The notes: a model not told the origin generated them from the sequence alone. A stretch of DNA of 64,000 nt from Brevibacterium permense (GCF_013280495.1 NZ_JABSSX010000003.1:371691-435690); one strand, 5' to 3'; numbered from the stretch's first letter, positions 18,107 through 25,416 are shown. Numbers and translations: made by a program.

Positions 18107-18409
18107 ATGAGCGCCGATCACGACCGCGACGAACGGCGCGCCGGTCCCATCGTCGCCGCAGGGACCGGGCTGCTCCTACTGGCATGCTGCGCGCTTCCGT
18201 TGCTGCTCTGCTGCGGCCTGCCGCTCATCGCGGCGGGCGGAGCACTCGCAGGCGTCGGAGGGCTCCTCGGCAATCCCTGGATCATCGGTGCCGGGATCGC
18301 CGTCGCGATGGCCGTCACGGCCGGGATGCTCGTCAGGCTACGGCGGCGGCACCGAGGCCGCAGGACTGGCTGCTGCGAAAATCCTTCGACTGCTGATCGG
18401 AACCGGTAG
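18107..18409 (+). CDS. Small membrane protein with cysteine pairs, candidate mercury transporter
   Basis: A 100-residue protein with two hydrophobic segments (about 13-52 and 54-76). Cys-Cys pairs sit at 27-28 and 35-36 in or next to the first segment, and a third pair at 89-90 lies in the basic C-terminal tail. MerF, MerT and related Hg(II) importers also have a Cys pair in the first helix and another on the cytoplasmic side. It follows merA by 49 bp on the same strand. I do not recognise it as a named family, so transport of Hg(II) is inference from cysteines and context. Confidence 0.65.
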   Translation: MSADHDRDERRAGPIVAAGTGLLLLACCALPLLLCCGLPLIAAGGALAGVGGLLGNPWIIGAGIAVAMAVTAGMLVRLRRRHRGRRTGCCENPSTADRNR

Positions 18410-18427
18410 CTCGATCGGATCCAGCCA

Positions 18428-19315
18428 TCACCGCCAACGGGGCCACCTCGGCATCCCGCGGCCCTTCCAGGTCTCCACGAGACCGGCGACCCAGCGGACG
18501 GACGCGAAGAGTCCGTAGCCGGCCCCGGCGAGGCCCATGGAGACCACGAGCCAGCGACCGATCCCGAGCCACACGCTCCCGTCCACGTCGAGGGCCCACT
18601 GAGCGCCCGTGATAAGCCCGGCGACGGCCATCCAAACACCCGCGACGATCACTGCGACCGGCAGCAGCGCGAGGCACATCGACGCGGCGACAGACCAAAG
18701 CTGACGGGCCTCCAGCTTCGCCGTTGTGGCGATGATCTTTTCGGCCCGCTCGTTCGCGGCGTCAATCTTGGCTGTTGCCACGGCCCCGGCGTCGGCAGCG
18801 GCCCTCTCGATCGACTGCACAGCCTGATCCCGGGCCGTGCTGATCGCACTCGTCGCCTCGGCGCTGGCTTGGGTGATCGACTCCCGCCAGGCCTTCTGCG
18901 CACCGTTCGCGGCCCGCTCGAACTTAGCCCGGCTCTCATCGAGATGCTTGGCGGCAGCCTCGGACTTAGAGGCTGAGCCCTTCAGACTCTCCCCGTTGAG
19001 GTTCACGCTCATACCCGCGAGAGTGGACGCGATTCCGGCGAGCAGTTCGCTGTTCTCGTTCGACTCCGGCGGCGGCGACGTTGAGGTCAGCTGATGCGAG
19101 ATCGCGGAGAGCTGCTTCTCCTGCTCCTCGCTGTCCACCTTCACGAACCCCGCGAGCTTCTTCTGCTGCTCGGTCAGCGTGGCGATCCTCGTATTCTGCG
19201 CCTCGACGGCGGCGAGGATCGAGGTCAACAGCTCCATCGTCTCCGGACTGCCGAGCGGTTGCGGCGACTGCACGGGCCCGTTCTGCTGCTTCAGCCTGTC
19301 GAGTGCTGCGCTCAT
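18428..19315 (-). CDS. Coiled-coil membrane protein overlapping the relaxase gene (mobilization accessory)
   Basis: A 295-residue protein that starts inside the relaxase gene in another frame; the first 350 bases are shared. Residues 1-90 are Gln/Glu/Leu-rich (LTSILAAVEAQNTRIATLTEQQ), residues about 110-215 form a long Ala/Glu/Lys-rich coiled coil, and the C-terminal 80 residues hold two hydrophobic segments. The layout resembles MobB-type genes of small mobilizable plasmids, which also lie inside mobA and encode membrane-associated helpers. The assignment rests on architecture and position, not on a recognised motif. Confidence 0.72.
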   Translation of the reverse strand: MSAALDRLKQQNGPVQSPQPLGSPETMELLTSILAAVEAQNTRIATLTEQQKKLAGFVKVDSEEQEKQLSAISHQLTSTSPPPESNENSELLAGIASTLAGMSVNLNGESLKGSASKSEAAAKHLDESRAKFERAANGAQKAWRESITQASAEATSAISTARDQAVQSIERAAADAGAVATAKIDAANERAEKIIATTAKLEARQLWSVAASMCLALLPVAVIVAGVWMAVAGLITGAQWALDVDGSVWLGIGRWLVVSMGLAGAGYGLFASVRWVAGLVETWKGRGMPRWPRWR

Positions 19316-20189
19316 GTTCCTGCTCCTTCTGCTGCTGGTGGTAGTCGAAGAACGCCTGCGCGCCCTCCGGGGTGAAGTCCGCCGAGAGTGCGCTCGTGCG
19401 CTTGCGGCGCTCGGCACGCCCGGACTCGCCGCGGCGGTCCTCGATGTAGAGCGTCCAGGTCTCCTGCCCGGCGCGTTTGCCCTTCTTGCTAACGGGGCTG
19501 TGCAGCCGCATCCGTGGCACCCGATCCCCGTCATCACCGAGCTGCTGGTTCTGCTCCTCGATCACCGAGACCAGACCGGCCTTGTCCACCGCGCGGGGAT
19601 CGGCCAGCGCCGCACTCATCCGGTCGCCCATCTCGCGGTCGAGCGACCCATCGGCGAAGTCTTCGCGGCGCAGCTCCCAGTCCTTCGGCGCGTGCTCCAG
19701 CCGCTTCACGACCGAGAGCCCGTGCTCGCGCATCAGCTCGTCGTTCGCCGACTGCACGCCCTTCTGATTCCCGGCCTTGCGGTCGTGGAACGTGCGATAG
19801 TCCGAGAGCGCCTTTCCCGTGCGGTTGTTGTGATTGAGAACCAAAATATGGTTGTGCGGCTTCTTTCCCCGCCCATCCACATGACTGACGACGAGGCAGT
19901 CGGAATCCGGGTGCATCTTCTTGGCGAGCTGGTAGCCCAGGTCGTTCACCCGCTGCACGTGTTCGGGGTTCTTCGGGTCGAACTCCTCGTCGCTGAACGA
20001 CTGGCGGTAGTGCAGCGCCTCGACCTCGCGCGTCGTGTTCTGCGTGAGCGCCCGAGCGCGCGCCGAGAACGCGCCGGGGCCTCCCGGCACATCGCACGTG
20101 ATCGCGACGCCCCGCTCGTCCTCCTTGCCCCGGATATAGCGCTCCGTGTCGGCGGCGCTGGCGCTCGGGCTGTAGTGCGTCGTGCTCAT
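18966..20189 (-). CDS. MOB-family relaxase
   Basis: A 407-residue mobilization nuclease that would nick oriT and pilot the strand in conjugation. The metal-binding motif reads HVDGRGKKPHNHILVLNHN, matching the three-histidine pattern of MOBP/pfam03432 relaxases. A tyrosine near residue 18 (ERYIRGKE) is the likely nicking residue. The last third is rich in Arg, Glu and Gln, and its reading frame overlaps the membrane coiled-coil gene. The ATG overlaps the end of the MobC-like gene as ATGA. Confidence 0.88.
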   Translation of the reverse strand: MSTTHYSPSASAADTERYIRGKEDERGVAITCDVPGGPGAFSARARALTQNTTREVEALHYRQSFSDEEFDPKNPEHVQRVNDLGYQLAKKMHPDSDCLVVSHVDGRGKKPHNHILVLNHNNRTGKALSDYRTFHDRKAGNQKGVQSANDELMREHGLSVVKRLEHAPKDWELRREDFADGSLDREMGDRMSAALADPRAVDKAGLVSVIEEQNQQLGDDGDRVPRMRLHSPVSKKGKRAGQETWTLYIEDRRGESGRAERRKRTSALSADFTPEGAQAFFDYHQQQKEQEHERSTRQAEAAERARAVAATARQSGDDGAVDLDPRRRRGAEYEDRHADRAAEEARGVREGGQRGAGEAALRDLASADLNVAAAGVEREQRTARRNRVHSRGYEREPQRGESEGLSL

Positions 20190-20774
20190 GACGCCGTCCG
20201 ATCACCGAGCAGGGCGCGGACCTCGCGCAGCAGCTCGATCAGCTCGGGCACCTCCGACGACAGCGCCACCGCCTCACCGGCACGTGCTCGGTGGTCCAGG
20301 TCGTTGACGTTGATCGCCAGCGGGCGGATCTGCGCGGCCAGCTCGCGCGCGTCCGCCGACACCTGCGCGCGCGCCTCGACGCCGAGCAGGTGCGCGGCCA
20401 CGGCGGCGTCCAGCTCCTCGCTCCGAGAGGCGTGGAGGGCATCGCGCACGACGGCCCGCACCCACGTGCTCGGAGCCAGCCCGAGCCGCTTCGCACGAGT
20501 GCGAAGCGCCGAGCGTGGCCTCTCCGAAGTCGGTATCGAGCTTCGCGCGGCCCCCACGACGACGCTTCGCGCCGCCGTGACTCTGCCGCACAGCCTCCGC
20601 ATCAGCCCGACCCGTGTTCACCTGGGAGTCGGTCTGCTGCTCCACCTGTACGCCAGAGTGGCAAGCAGTAGGCATGTCGGACACATCGCTGACGCTCGTG
20701 TCCTCCATGTCTGCTTGCGAGGGGCCTCCGGCCCCCTCGACCCCCTGGAAGAGCGCGTCCAGTTCGGTGCTCAT
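20186..20774 (-). pseudogene. MobC-like relaxosome gene with a reading-frame break
   Basis: Two frames share one gene. The 5' part starts with ATG overlapping the rep stop (ATGA) and begins MSTELDALFQGVEG. The 3' part, in the +1 frame, continues with ERPRSALRTRAKRLGLAPSTWVRAVV and ends overlapping the relaxase start. The 3' part resembles MobC/ribbon-helix-helix proteins, including a RPLAINVNDLD stretch typical of MobC. One base must be skipped for a single product. The candidate spot is a run of five C (G on the coding strand) at 20551-20555. It could be a sequencing error, a real mutation or programmed frameshifting. Confidence 0.7.
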
Positions 20775-22192
20775 GCGGCACCTCCGATCAGTGCCAGCGG
20801 CACGTCCGGACTCCGCACGGCGAGCCCGCTCAGCAGCTCCGCGACCGCGCCGTCCGCGTCGTGGTCGGCCGAGGTCTCCGGACCGTAGGTCAGTTCCCGC
20901 GACCCGGCGTTCCGGTGGTACGCGTTCCCGTACATGCCGGGCGTGTGCGCGGCGGCCGGAACGCTGCACTGATGCCACTCGTAGGGCTCGATCCTTCCGA
21001 TGTGCTGCACGAGGTAGCGGTTGATCTCGTCGGCACGGTAGACCTTCACGACCGAGGCCAGGCGGCGGATGAACTGGTCCAGCGCCTCGTCCACGTTGCC
21101 CTTCTGACGGGCGTAGTAGAAGAACTCGACGGGCTCGATCGTCGCCGTGATGACGATGAGACGCGGGGCCACCTCGCCCTTGTTCTTATAGCGCGCCTTC
21201 GCCGGGGAGGCGTTGTACGGATCGAGCAGCAGCAGCCAGTCGTTCGCGTCCATCGCCGAGGCGCGCAGATCGTCGAGCAGCAGCACTTCCTCCCCGCGCC
21301 AGTCATCGAGGGGGTTCCCCGTGGCGGCCCGGTAGACCTGCCACCGCTCGCCGTGGGCGTTCGCCGCGTTGATCGCCTCGGTGATGAAGTCCGTGGCGAA
21401 CCGGGTCTTGCCGATACCGGCATCCCCGTGCACGAATACCACGTGCGTCGAGAACTCACCGGCGCGGAGCTTCGCCGCCGCCCGGTACGCGCGGCGTTGA
21501 CCGTAGGCGGACAGGGCATCGTCGATCTCCCGCTGATGCCGCGAGTAGATGTCGAACAGTTCATCGGTAAGCATGATCTGATCGCGCGTGATCTCGCCCT
21601 GGAGCACGCGCTCGCGCATGTCCTCGAAGTTCTCGGCGACGACCTTCTTCTTCACGTGGGCGCGACCCTTGAGCCACGTCTCCCGGCGCTGGGCGTCGAT
21701 GCCGAGGTAGTCCGGCCCGCGCACCGTGGCGACCTCCGAAGGCGCGTACTGGTGCTTGTCCGCGTACTTCACGTGCGTCAGGTACGAGAGCATGTTGTCG
21801 AAGGCGTACCGCCCGCGACCGGGCTTCTCGACGTACTGCGGTTCGACGCCGATGCCAAACGCGAGCCGATCCAGAGGCGCGCTCTTCGCGCGGCTGGCGA
21901 ACTTGATCACCGCGTGCAGGTGATCCGGCTTCGGCTCGACCACGAGGGTCTTCTCGGTGTCGCTCCAGACCTCGCGCTCGTCCTTGTCGTGCACGATGCC
22001 GTAGGCCTCGACGACCTCACAGCCGATCGCCTCGAGCCGCTGCACCACGTAGGCGAGGATCGCCCCGGCTCCCTGCTGGAGCAGCGCGGCCCCGTTCGCG
22101 TCATCGGCGGCCCAGGTCCAGTACGACGGATCGAGGTACTGCGTGAGCCCGATGCTCGTCGGGTTGTTCTCCTGCTTAGCCACGGCGACCAC
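20771..22192 (-). CDS. rep: Replication initiator with HUH nuclease and P-loop helicase-like domain (CRESS-like Rep)
   Basis: A protein of about 470 residues. The N-terminal half has an HUH motif (PDHLHAVIKF) and a tyrosine/lysine motif region (DNMLSYLTHVKYADKHQY), as in rolling-circle Reps of the Rep_2 group. The C-terminal half has Walker A GDAGIGKTRF, an acidic Walker B (EVLLLDDL) and a motif-C-like strand ending IVITA. HUH plus superfamily 3-type helicase is the layout of CRESS-DNA virus Reps and of related bacterial pCRESS plasmids. Start could also be GTG at 22183. It overlaps the MobC-like start by ATGA. Confidence 0.85.
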   Translation of the reverse strand: MVAVAKQENNPTSIGLTQYLDPSYWTWAADDANGAALLQQGAGAILAYVVQRLEAIGCEVVEAYGIVHDKDEREVWSDTEKTLVVEPKPDHLHAVIKFASRAKSAPLDRLAFGIGVEPQYVEKPGRGRYAFDNMLSYLTHVKYADKHQYAPSEVATVRGPDYLGIDAQRRETWLKGRAHVKKKVVAENFEDMRERVLQGEITRDQIMLTDELFDIYSRHQREIDDALSAYGQRRAYRAAAKLRAGEFSTHVVFVHGDAGIGKTRFATDFITEAINAANAHGERWQVYRAATGNPLDDWRGEEVLLLDDLRASAMDANDWLLLLDPYNASPAKARYKNKGEVAPRLIVITATIEPVEFFYYARQKGNVDEALDQFIRRLASVVKVYRADEINRYLVQHIGRIEPYEWHQCSVPAAAHTPGMYGNAYHRNAGSRELTYGPETSADHDADGAVAELLSGLAVRSPDVPLALIGGAA

Positions 22193-22514
22193 CGCCCAGG
22201 ACGTCGGAAGGAGCGTGCGGCGCCTTAAATGACCCCCTATTGACCCCCAAATGATCCTGCGGGGTCACGCGGTGGAGCGAAGGCGAAACCGGCAGCTGAC
22301 CAGGCATGTTGTTGCATGGCGCGGCAATCGACAAGCCCTTGCCGCGCCCGTAGGAACGGATGAGGCTTCCAGAACTCTTGGAGTGCGGAGCACGGATGAG
22401 GACGGGCATCACGACGACGGGCAGCCCGCCTCCGGCGGATGCCAGGCCAGGCCCATCGGTCGGGCTGGTCAGGTCAGCGGGAGCGGTGGCGCTGGTGCGT
22501 TCGGCGGCGTTCAT
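22176..22514 (-). CDS. Possible 112-residue protein coupled to rep
   Basis: An ATG overlaps the stop of the HTH gene before it (ATGA), and its stop codon overlaps the second possible rep start. The product is rich in Ser, Pro and Gly with no recognised domain. The same DNA holds the candidate origin repeats and hairpin, so the frame may be open by chance. Coupling at both ends is the only argument for it. Confidence 0.35.
   Translation of the reverse strand: MNAAERTSATAPADLTSPTDGPGLASAGGGLPVVVMPVLIRAPHSKSSGSLIRSYGRGKGLSIAAPCNNMPGQLPVSPSLHRVTPQDHLGVNRGSFKAPHAPSDVLGGGRRG
22230..22267. repeat. TGACCCCC iteron-like repeats upstream of rep
   Basis: TGACCCCC occurs at 22230-22237 and 22241-22248, eleven bases apart, followed by a weaker TGATCC and an inverted GGGGTCA at 22261-22267. 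Spacing of one helical turn suits binding of a Rep or repressor dimer near the rep start. Confidence 0.5.
22318..22348. other. Stem-loop, candidate replication origin or oriT
   Basis: A perfect 10-bp stem (GGCGCGGCAA) closes on an 11-base loop (TCGACAAGCCC), about 50 bp from the TGACCCCC repeats and upstream of rep. Iterons beside a stem-loop are the usual layout of rolling-circle origins, with the nick in the loop. A conjugative oriT is the alternative. Confidence 0.5.
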
Positions 22515-22759
22515 CGGGCACCACCCTTGCGGTAACGCTTGATGACGGCCTGATGCGTGACGCCGAGGGCGTCGCCGATCTTGGCCCAGGTCACCCCGTC
22601 GGCGCGGGCATCGGCGACGGCCTTCTCGACGGCCTCCTCCAGCACGGAGCGGAGCACGCCGAGGTCGTAGAGGTGCGCTTCGCTGTCGGCGAGGGTGGGG
22701 TCGCCCACACGCCAGCGGAAGCCGTTCACGTGGGCGAAGGCGGCGGAGTTGGCGCTCAT
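22511..22759 (-). CDS. Small HTH protein of the element
   Basis: An 82-residue protein. Its C-terminal 35 residues contain a helix-turn-helix (GVTWAKIGDALGVTHQAVIKRYRKG), the N-terminal half is helical and acidic. A similar motif occurs in small actinobacterial plasmid and phage DNA-binding proteins. It probably regulates the rep/mob operon. The start is joined to the preceding stop as TGATG. Confidence 0.65.
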   Translation of the reverse strand: MSANSAAFAHVNGFRWRVGDPTLADSEAHLYDLGVLRSVLEEAVEKAVADARADGVTWAKIGDALGVTHQAVIKRYRKGGAR

Positions 22760-22971
22760 CAGCGATCACCACCCATCACGGCGGCGACCGCGGCCCGCTG
22801 GCGCGGAGTCAGCGGCGTGCGGGCCAGGCGCTCACCAGCTCGGCGACCGGCGGCGAGGGCGGCAGCGATGACGGGATCGAGCCCATCAGCCTGCGGATCG
22901 GGGGTCGAATCCTGGTCGAGCCCAGGGCAGTCCAGCGCAGATGCGCGGGGAGCGTCGATAACGACAGACAT
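22759..22971 (-). CDS. Hypothetical 70-residue protein, first gene of the rep/mob series
   Basis: A short protein with an acidic N-terminal half and a basic alanine-rich C-terminal half (RRAGERLARTPLTPRQRAAVAAV). No family recognised. An AGGA site lies before the ATG, and the stop overlaps the next start (TGATG). Everything downstream to the relaxase is overlapping, so this looks like the first gene of one operon. Confidence 0.55.
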   Translation of the reverse strand: MSVVIDAPRASALDCPGLDQDSTPDPQADGLDPVIAAALAAGRRAGERLARTPLTPRQRAAVAAVMGGDR

Positions 22972-23035
22972 CGGAAGTCCTCAAACATGAGTGTGCTTCC
23001 GGTTCCCCGCCACGGTAATTGGGCTGTTTGACCGG

Positions 23036-23148
23036 CTACTCATCCGGGAGTAGTACCGCCAGCTTCAAAGTCTGGCCCCCGGTGGGATCTTCTTGTCTGC
23101 AACCATTCTCCCACGAGTCGACTCACCAGTCCACTGACGAGTCGACTC
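23036..23148. repeat. Inverted and direct repeats between integrase and the rep/mob operon
   Basis: An inverted repeat CTACTC/GAGTAG (23036-23053) is followed by two copies of ACGAGTCGACTC at 23113-23124 and 23137-23148, exactly 24 bases apart. Each copy contains the perfect palindrome GAGTCGACTC. They lie in the gap between the operon start and the end of the integrase gene. Operators for the small HTH protein or part of oriT are the likeliest explanations. Confidence 0.5.
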
Positions 23149-23153
23149 GCGTG

Positions 23154-24590
23154 TCAGTCGCGACGCGGCTCTATACGAATGAGGTCGGGGTCGAACTTCA
23201 CGTGACCGGGCGCGATGGGCTCGATGGTCACCGTCACCAGCTCGTCCACGAGCATCCGGCGGCGGTCCACGTCCAACGTCTTCCACTTCGCCTCGACCAC
23301 CTCGCGGCGCTCCGCGGTGCCGACCGGCTCGTCCACGTCCGCGAGCAACTTCGCCGCCACCGACACCGAACGGTCGAGCAGCTCCGCGTCGATCTCATCG
23401 ATGCGGGCCTTCACGTCGTTGATCGCCGCCGTGATCTCCAGGACCGGCTGATGGATGTCACGCAGCAGCGGGCTCAGCTCCTTCACCCGCTCGACCAGGG
23501 CGTTCCGCTCCGTCAGCAACTCCTCGTGATCTGGCCCATCGTCCTCCTGCGGCATCACGAGGTTGTGCACATCCACCGAGGACAAGCGGGTGAGCACCGC
23601 CTCGGTCACCATCGCATCGACGGGCTCGCGCTGGCGGGTGAGATGGAACTGCTCGCCGCAGCGGTACGTCGGCTGCTTGCGACTGTTCGTCCCGGAGACG
23701 AGCGTCGCGCCGCACTTCCCGCACAGCCCGATCGTGGACAGAAGGTACTTCGGCTGGTTACCCTGCCTCGCCGACCTTCGCACGTTGTCCTCCAGCTTCG
23801 CCACCGCGGCCCGCCACGTTTGCTCGCCGACGATGGGCGGGAACGCGTCGCCCTGCACCGGGTACAGCTCGCCCGACGCGTAGTGCTTGATGTAGCCAGC
23901 GTAGAGCGGGTTCGCCAGGAGGTAGCGCACGGCATCGACTGAGAACTCCGACCCGCGGGCGGTGAGATGACCGGCACCGTTCAGATCCTCGCGGATTCGC
24001 CGGATCGACAGCGACGGCTCGCCGAGGAACGCGGCGAAGGCCCGCCGGACGGCGTCGGCCTCCTCCGGGATCAGCTCGCCCTCTCGCGTCCACCCGAACG
24101 CCTTCCAGGCGCTCGTCGGGATGCCCTCGAAGCGTCGGCGCTCGTTCGACCTGATCTGACGCTCCGCCTTACGCCTGGCCTCGAACCGGGCCAGTGCCGC
24201 GAGCATCGTCGCTCGGAACTCACCGTCGGCCGTCGAGAGGTCGATCTCGCCGTCCACGGTGACGACCCGCAGCCCCAGGTCAATCAAGGTGTTGAGGTCC
24301 TTCGTGCTGCGCAGCAGCCGGTCCATGTCCACCGCGACCACCATCGAGAAGCGGCCCGCGCGGGCGTCGTCCAGCATCTCGGCCCAGCGGGTGCCAGCGC
24401 GGCGCTTCTTCGTCGCCGACACGGCGTTGTCCTCGTAGACCTCGACGACGTTCCAGTCCTTGGCCTCGGCCAGCGCCCTGATCTTCCTCAGCTGCGTATC
24501 GACCGTCCAGCGGTCGCCCTTGCGGTCCATGGAGGCGCGGACGTACGCGGCCACCTCGGTCGTCTTCCTCAGCGCTACCAGTTCGACCAT
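23154..24590 (-). CDS. int: Large serine recombinase (integrase)
   Basis: A 478-residue site-specific recombinase. The resolvase domain starts AAYVRASMD, with Ser20 as the likely nucleophile, and has the catalytic arginines in VDMDRLLR and the ARFEARRKAERQ helix. A recombinase domain follows (AWKAFGWTREGELIPEEADAV), then a zinc ribbon (CGKCGAT with a later YRCGEQFH) and a C-terminal coiled coil rich in Leu/Glu. The start lies 45 bp inside the right end of the element, next to its attachment arm, the usual place for such genes. Confidence 0.93.
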   Translation of the reverse strand: MVELVALRKTTEVAAYVRASMDRKGDRWTVDTQLRKIRALAEAKDWNVVEVYEDNAVSATKKRRAGTRWAEMLDDARAGRFSMVVAVDMDRLLRSTKDLNTLIDLGLRVVTVDGEIDLSTADGEFRATMLAALARFEARRKAERQIRSNERRRFEGIPTSAWKAFGWTREGELIPEEADAVRRAFAAFLGEPSLSIRRIREDLNGAGHLTARGSEFSVDAVRYLLANPLYAGYIKHYASGELYPVQGDAFPPIVGEQTWRAAVAKLEDNVRRSARQGNQPKYLLSTIGLCGKCGATLVSGTNSRKQPTYRCGEQFHLTRQREPVDAMVTEAVLTRLSSVDVHNLVMPQEDDGPDHEELLTERNALVERVKELSPLLRDIHQPVLEITAAINDVKARIDEIDAELLDRSVSVAAKLLADVDEPVGTAERREVVEAKWKTLDVDRRRMLVDELVTVTIEPIAPGHVKFDPDLIRIEPRRD

Positions 24591-24605
24591 GCAACCAAGC
24601 TTACG

Positions 24606-24633
24606 AAACGAGTGTCACAACCGCGACATGCTC
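24606..24633. repeat. Right terminal arm of the element (half of attP)
   Basis: Reading inward from TA at 24634-24635, the sequence matches the left arm at 20 of 28 positions. In the circular form the two arms would face each other across the TA. Confidence 0.75.
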
Positions 24634-25416
24634 TATGAGAACCCTCTTTACCTCGCCGAGGAGGCCGCCGCCCTCGATCTGCTCTCCGACCAGCGAGTGG
24701 CGTTGGGCATCAGTCGCGGATCCCCGGAGCCGGCCCTGCGCGGATGGGAAGCCTTCGGCTACGAGGATCCCACCGAGTCGAAGGCCGCGAACATGGCCAG
24801 AGAGAAGTTCGATCGGTTCCTTCGGGCCGTCCGCGGCGAGGAACTTGCCCCGGCCGATCCGCAGCAGTTCGGTCCGGGGAGGCGTCTGCGCATCGAACCG
24901 CATTCCCCTGGCCTTGAACGCCGCATCTGGTGGGGAGCTGGATCCGCCTCCACCGCCGAATGGGCGGCACAGCAGGGTGTCAATCTGATGAGTTCGACCC
25001 TGCTCACCGAGGCGACCGGAGCCGCATTCGGAGACCTGCAGGCCGAGCAGATTGCCAGGTACCGTCAGGCGTGGAGCACCGCGGGGCACGGATGGACTCC
25101 GAGAGTGTCCGTCAGCCGCAGCATCTTCCCGATCACCACCGACCTCGACGACCTCTATTTCGGTCGGCGTGGGGCCGGCCAAGGGGATCAGATCGGCATC
25201 ATCGACGACACACGCTCGACGTTCGGCCGTACCTACGCGGGTGAACCGGACAAGCTGATCGACGAGCTCAAGGCTGACGCGGCGATCGCGGCAGCCGACA
25301 CCCTCATGCTCACCATCCCCAGTCAGCTCGGCGTCGACTACAACCTGCACATCCTCGAGTCCTTTGCCCAGCACGTTGCGCCGGCGCTGGGCTGGGTTCC
25401 TGCCGGACAGAGCTGA
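24634..25416 (+). pseudogene. C-terminal part of the split luciferase-like oxidoreductase
   Basis: The remaining 260 codons of the LLM-class oxidoreductase, starting YENPLYLAEEAAALDLL and ending at the natural stop. Family features visible are LGISRGSPE and the later IWWGAGS stretch of the barrel. An ATG two codons before the junction lies in element DNA and could allow translation of this part alone, but it would lack the first strands of the barrel and part of the flavin site. Confidence 0.92.

Larger units (their letters stand above)
16090..24635. mobile_element. 8.5 kb integrative mobilizable element with mercury resistance cargo
   Basis: The element lies between the two halves of an LLM oxidoreductase gene. 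It carries a large serine recombinase at the right end, a series of small ORFs, rep, mobC-like, relaxase and membrane coiled-coil genes on the minus strand, and merR, merA and a cysteine-pair membrane protein at the left end. There are no type IV secretion genes, so transfer would need a helper. The boundaries are set by a TA present at both junctions, by in-frame repair of the host gene on excision, and by imperfect inverted repeats starting immediately inside each TA. Confidence 0.92.

Noticed and set aside
20186..20602. Accepting the 138-codon 3' frame as a complete mobC
   Set aside because: Its first 20-25 residues are not family-like, no ribosome site precedes its start, and the coupled ATG overlapping rep lies in the other frame.
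19179..20888. Plus-strand open frame of 569 codons across the mob genes
   Set aside because: Lies opposite the relaxase and MobC-like genes, which have clear motifs on the minus strand.
20861..22228. Plus-strand open frame of 455 codons opposite rep
   Set aside because: Shadow of rep, which has HUH and Walker motifs.
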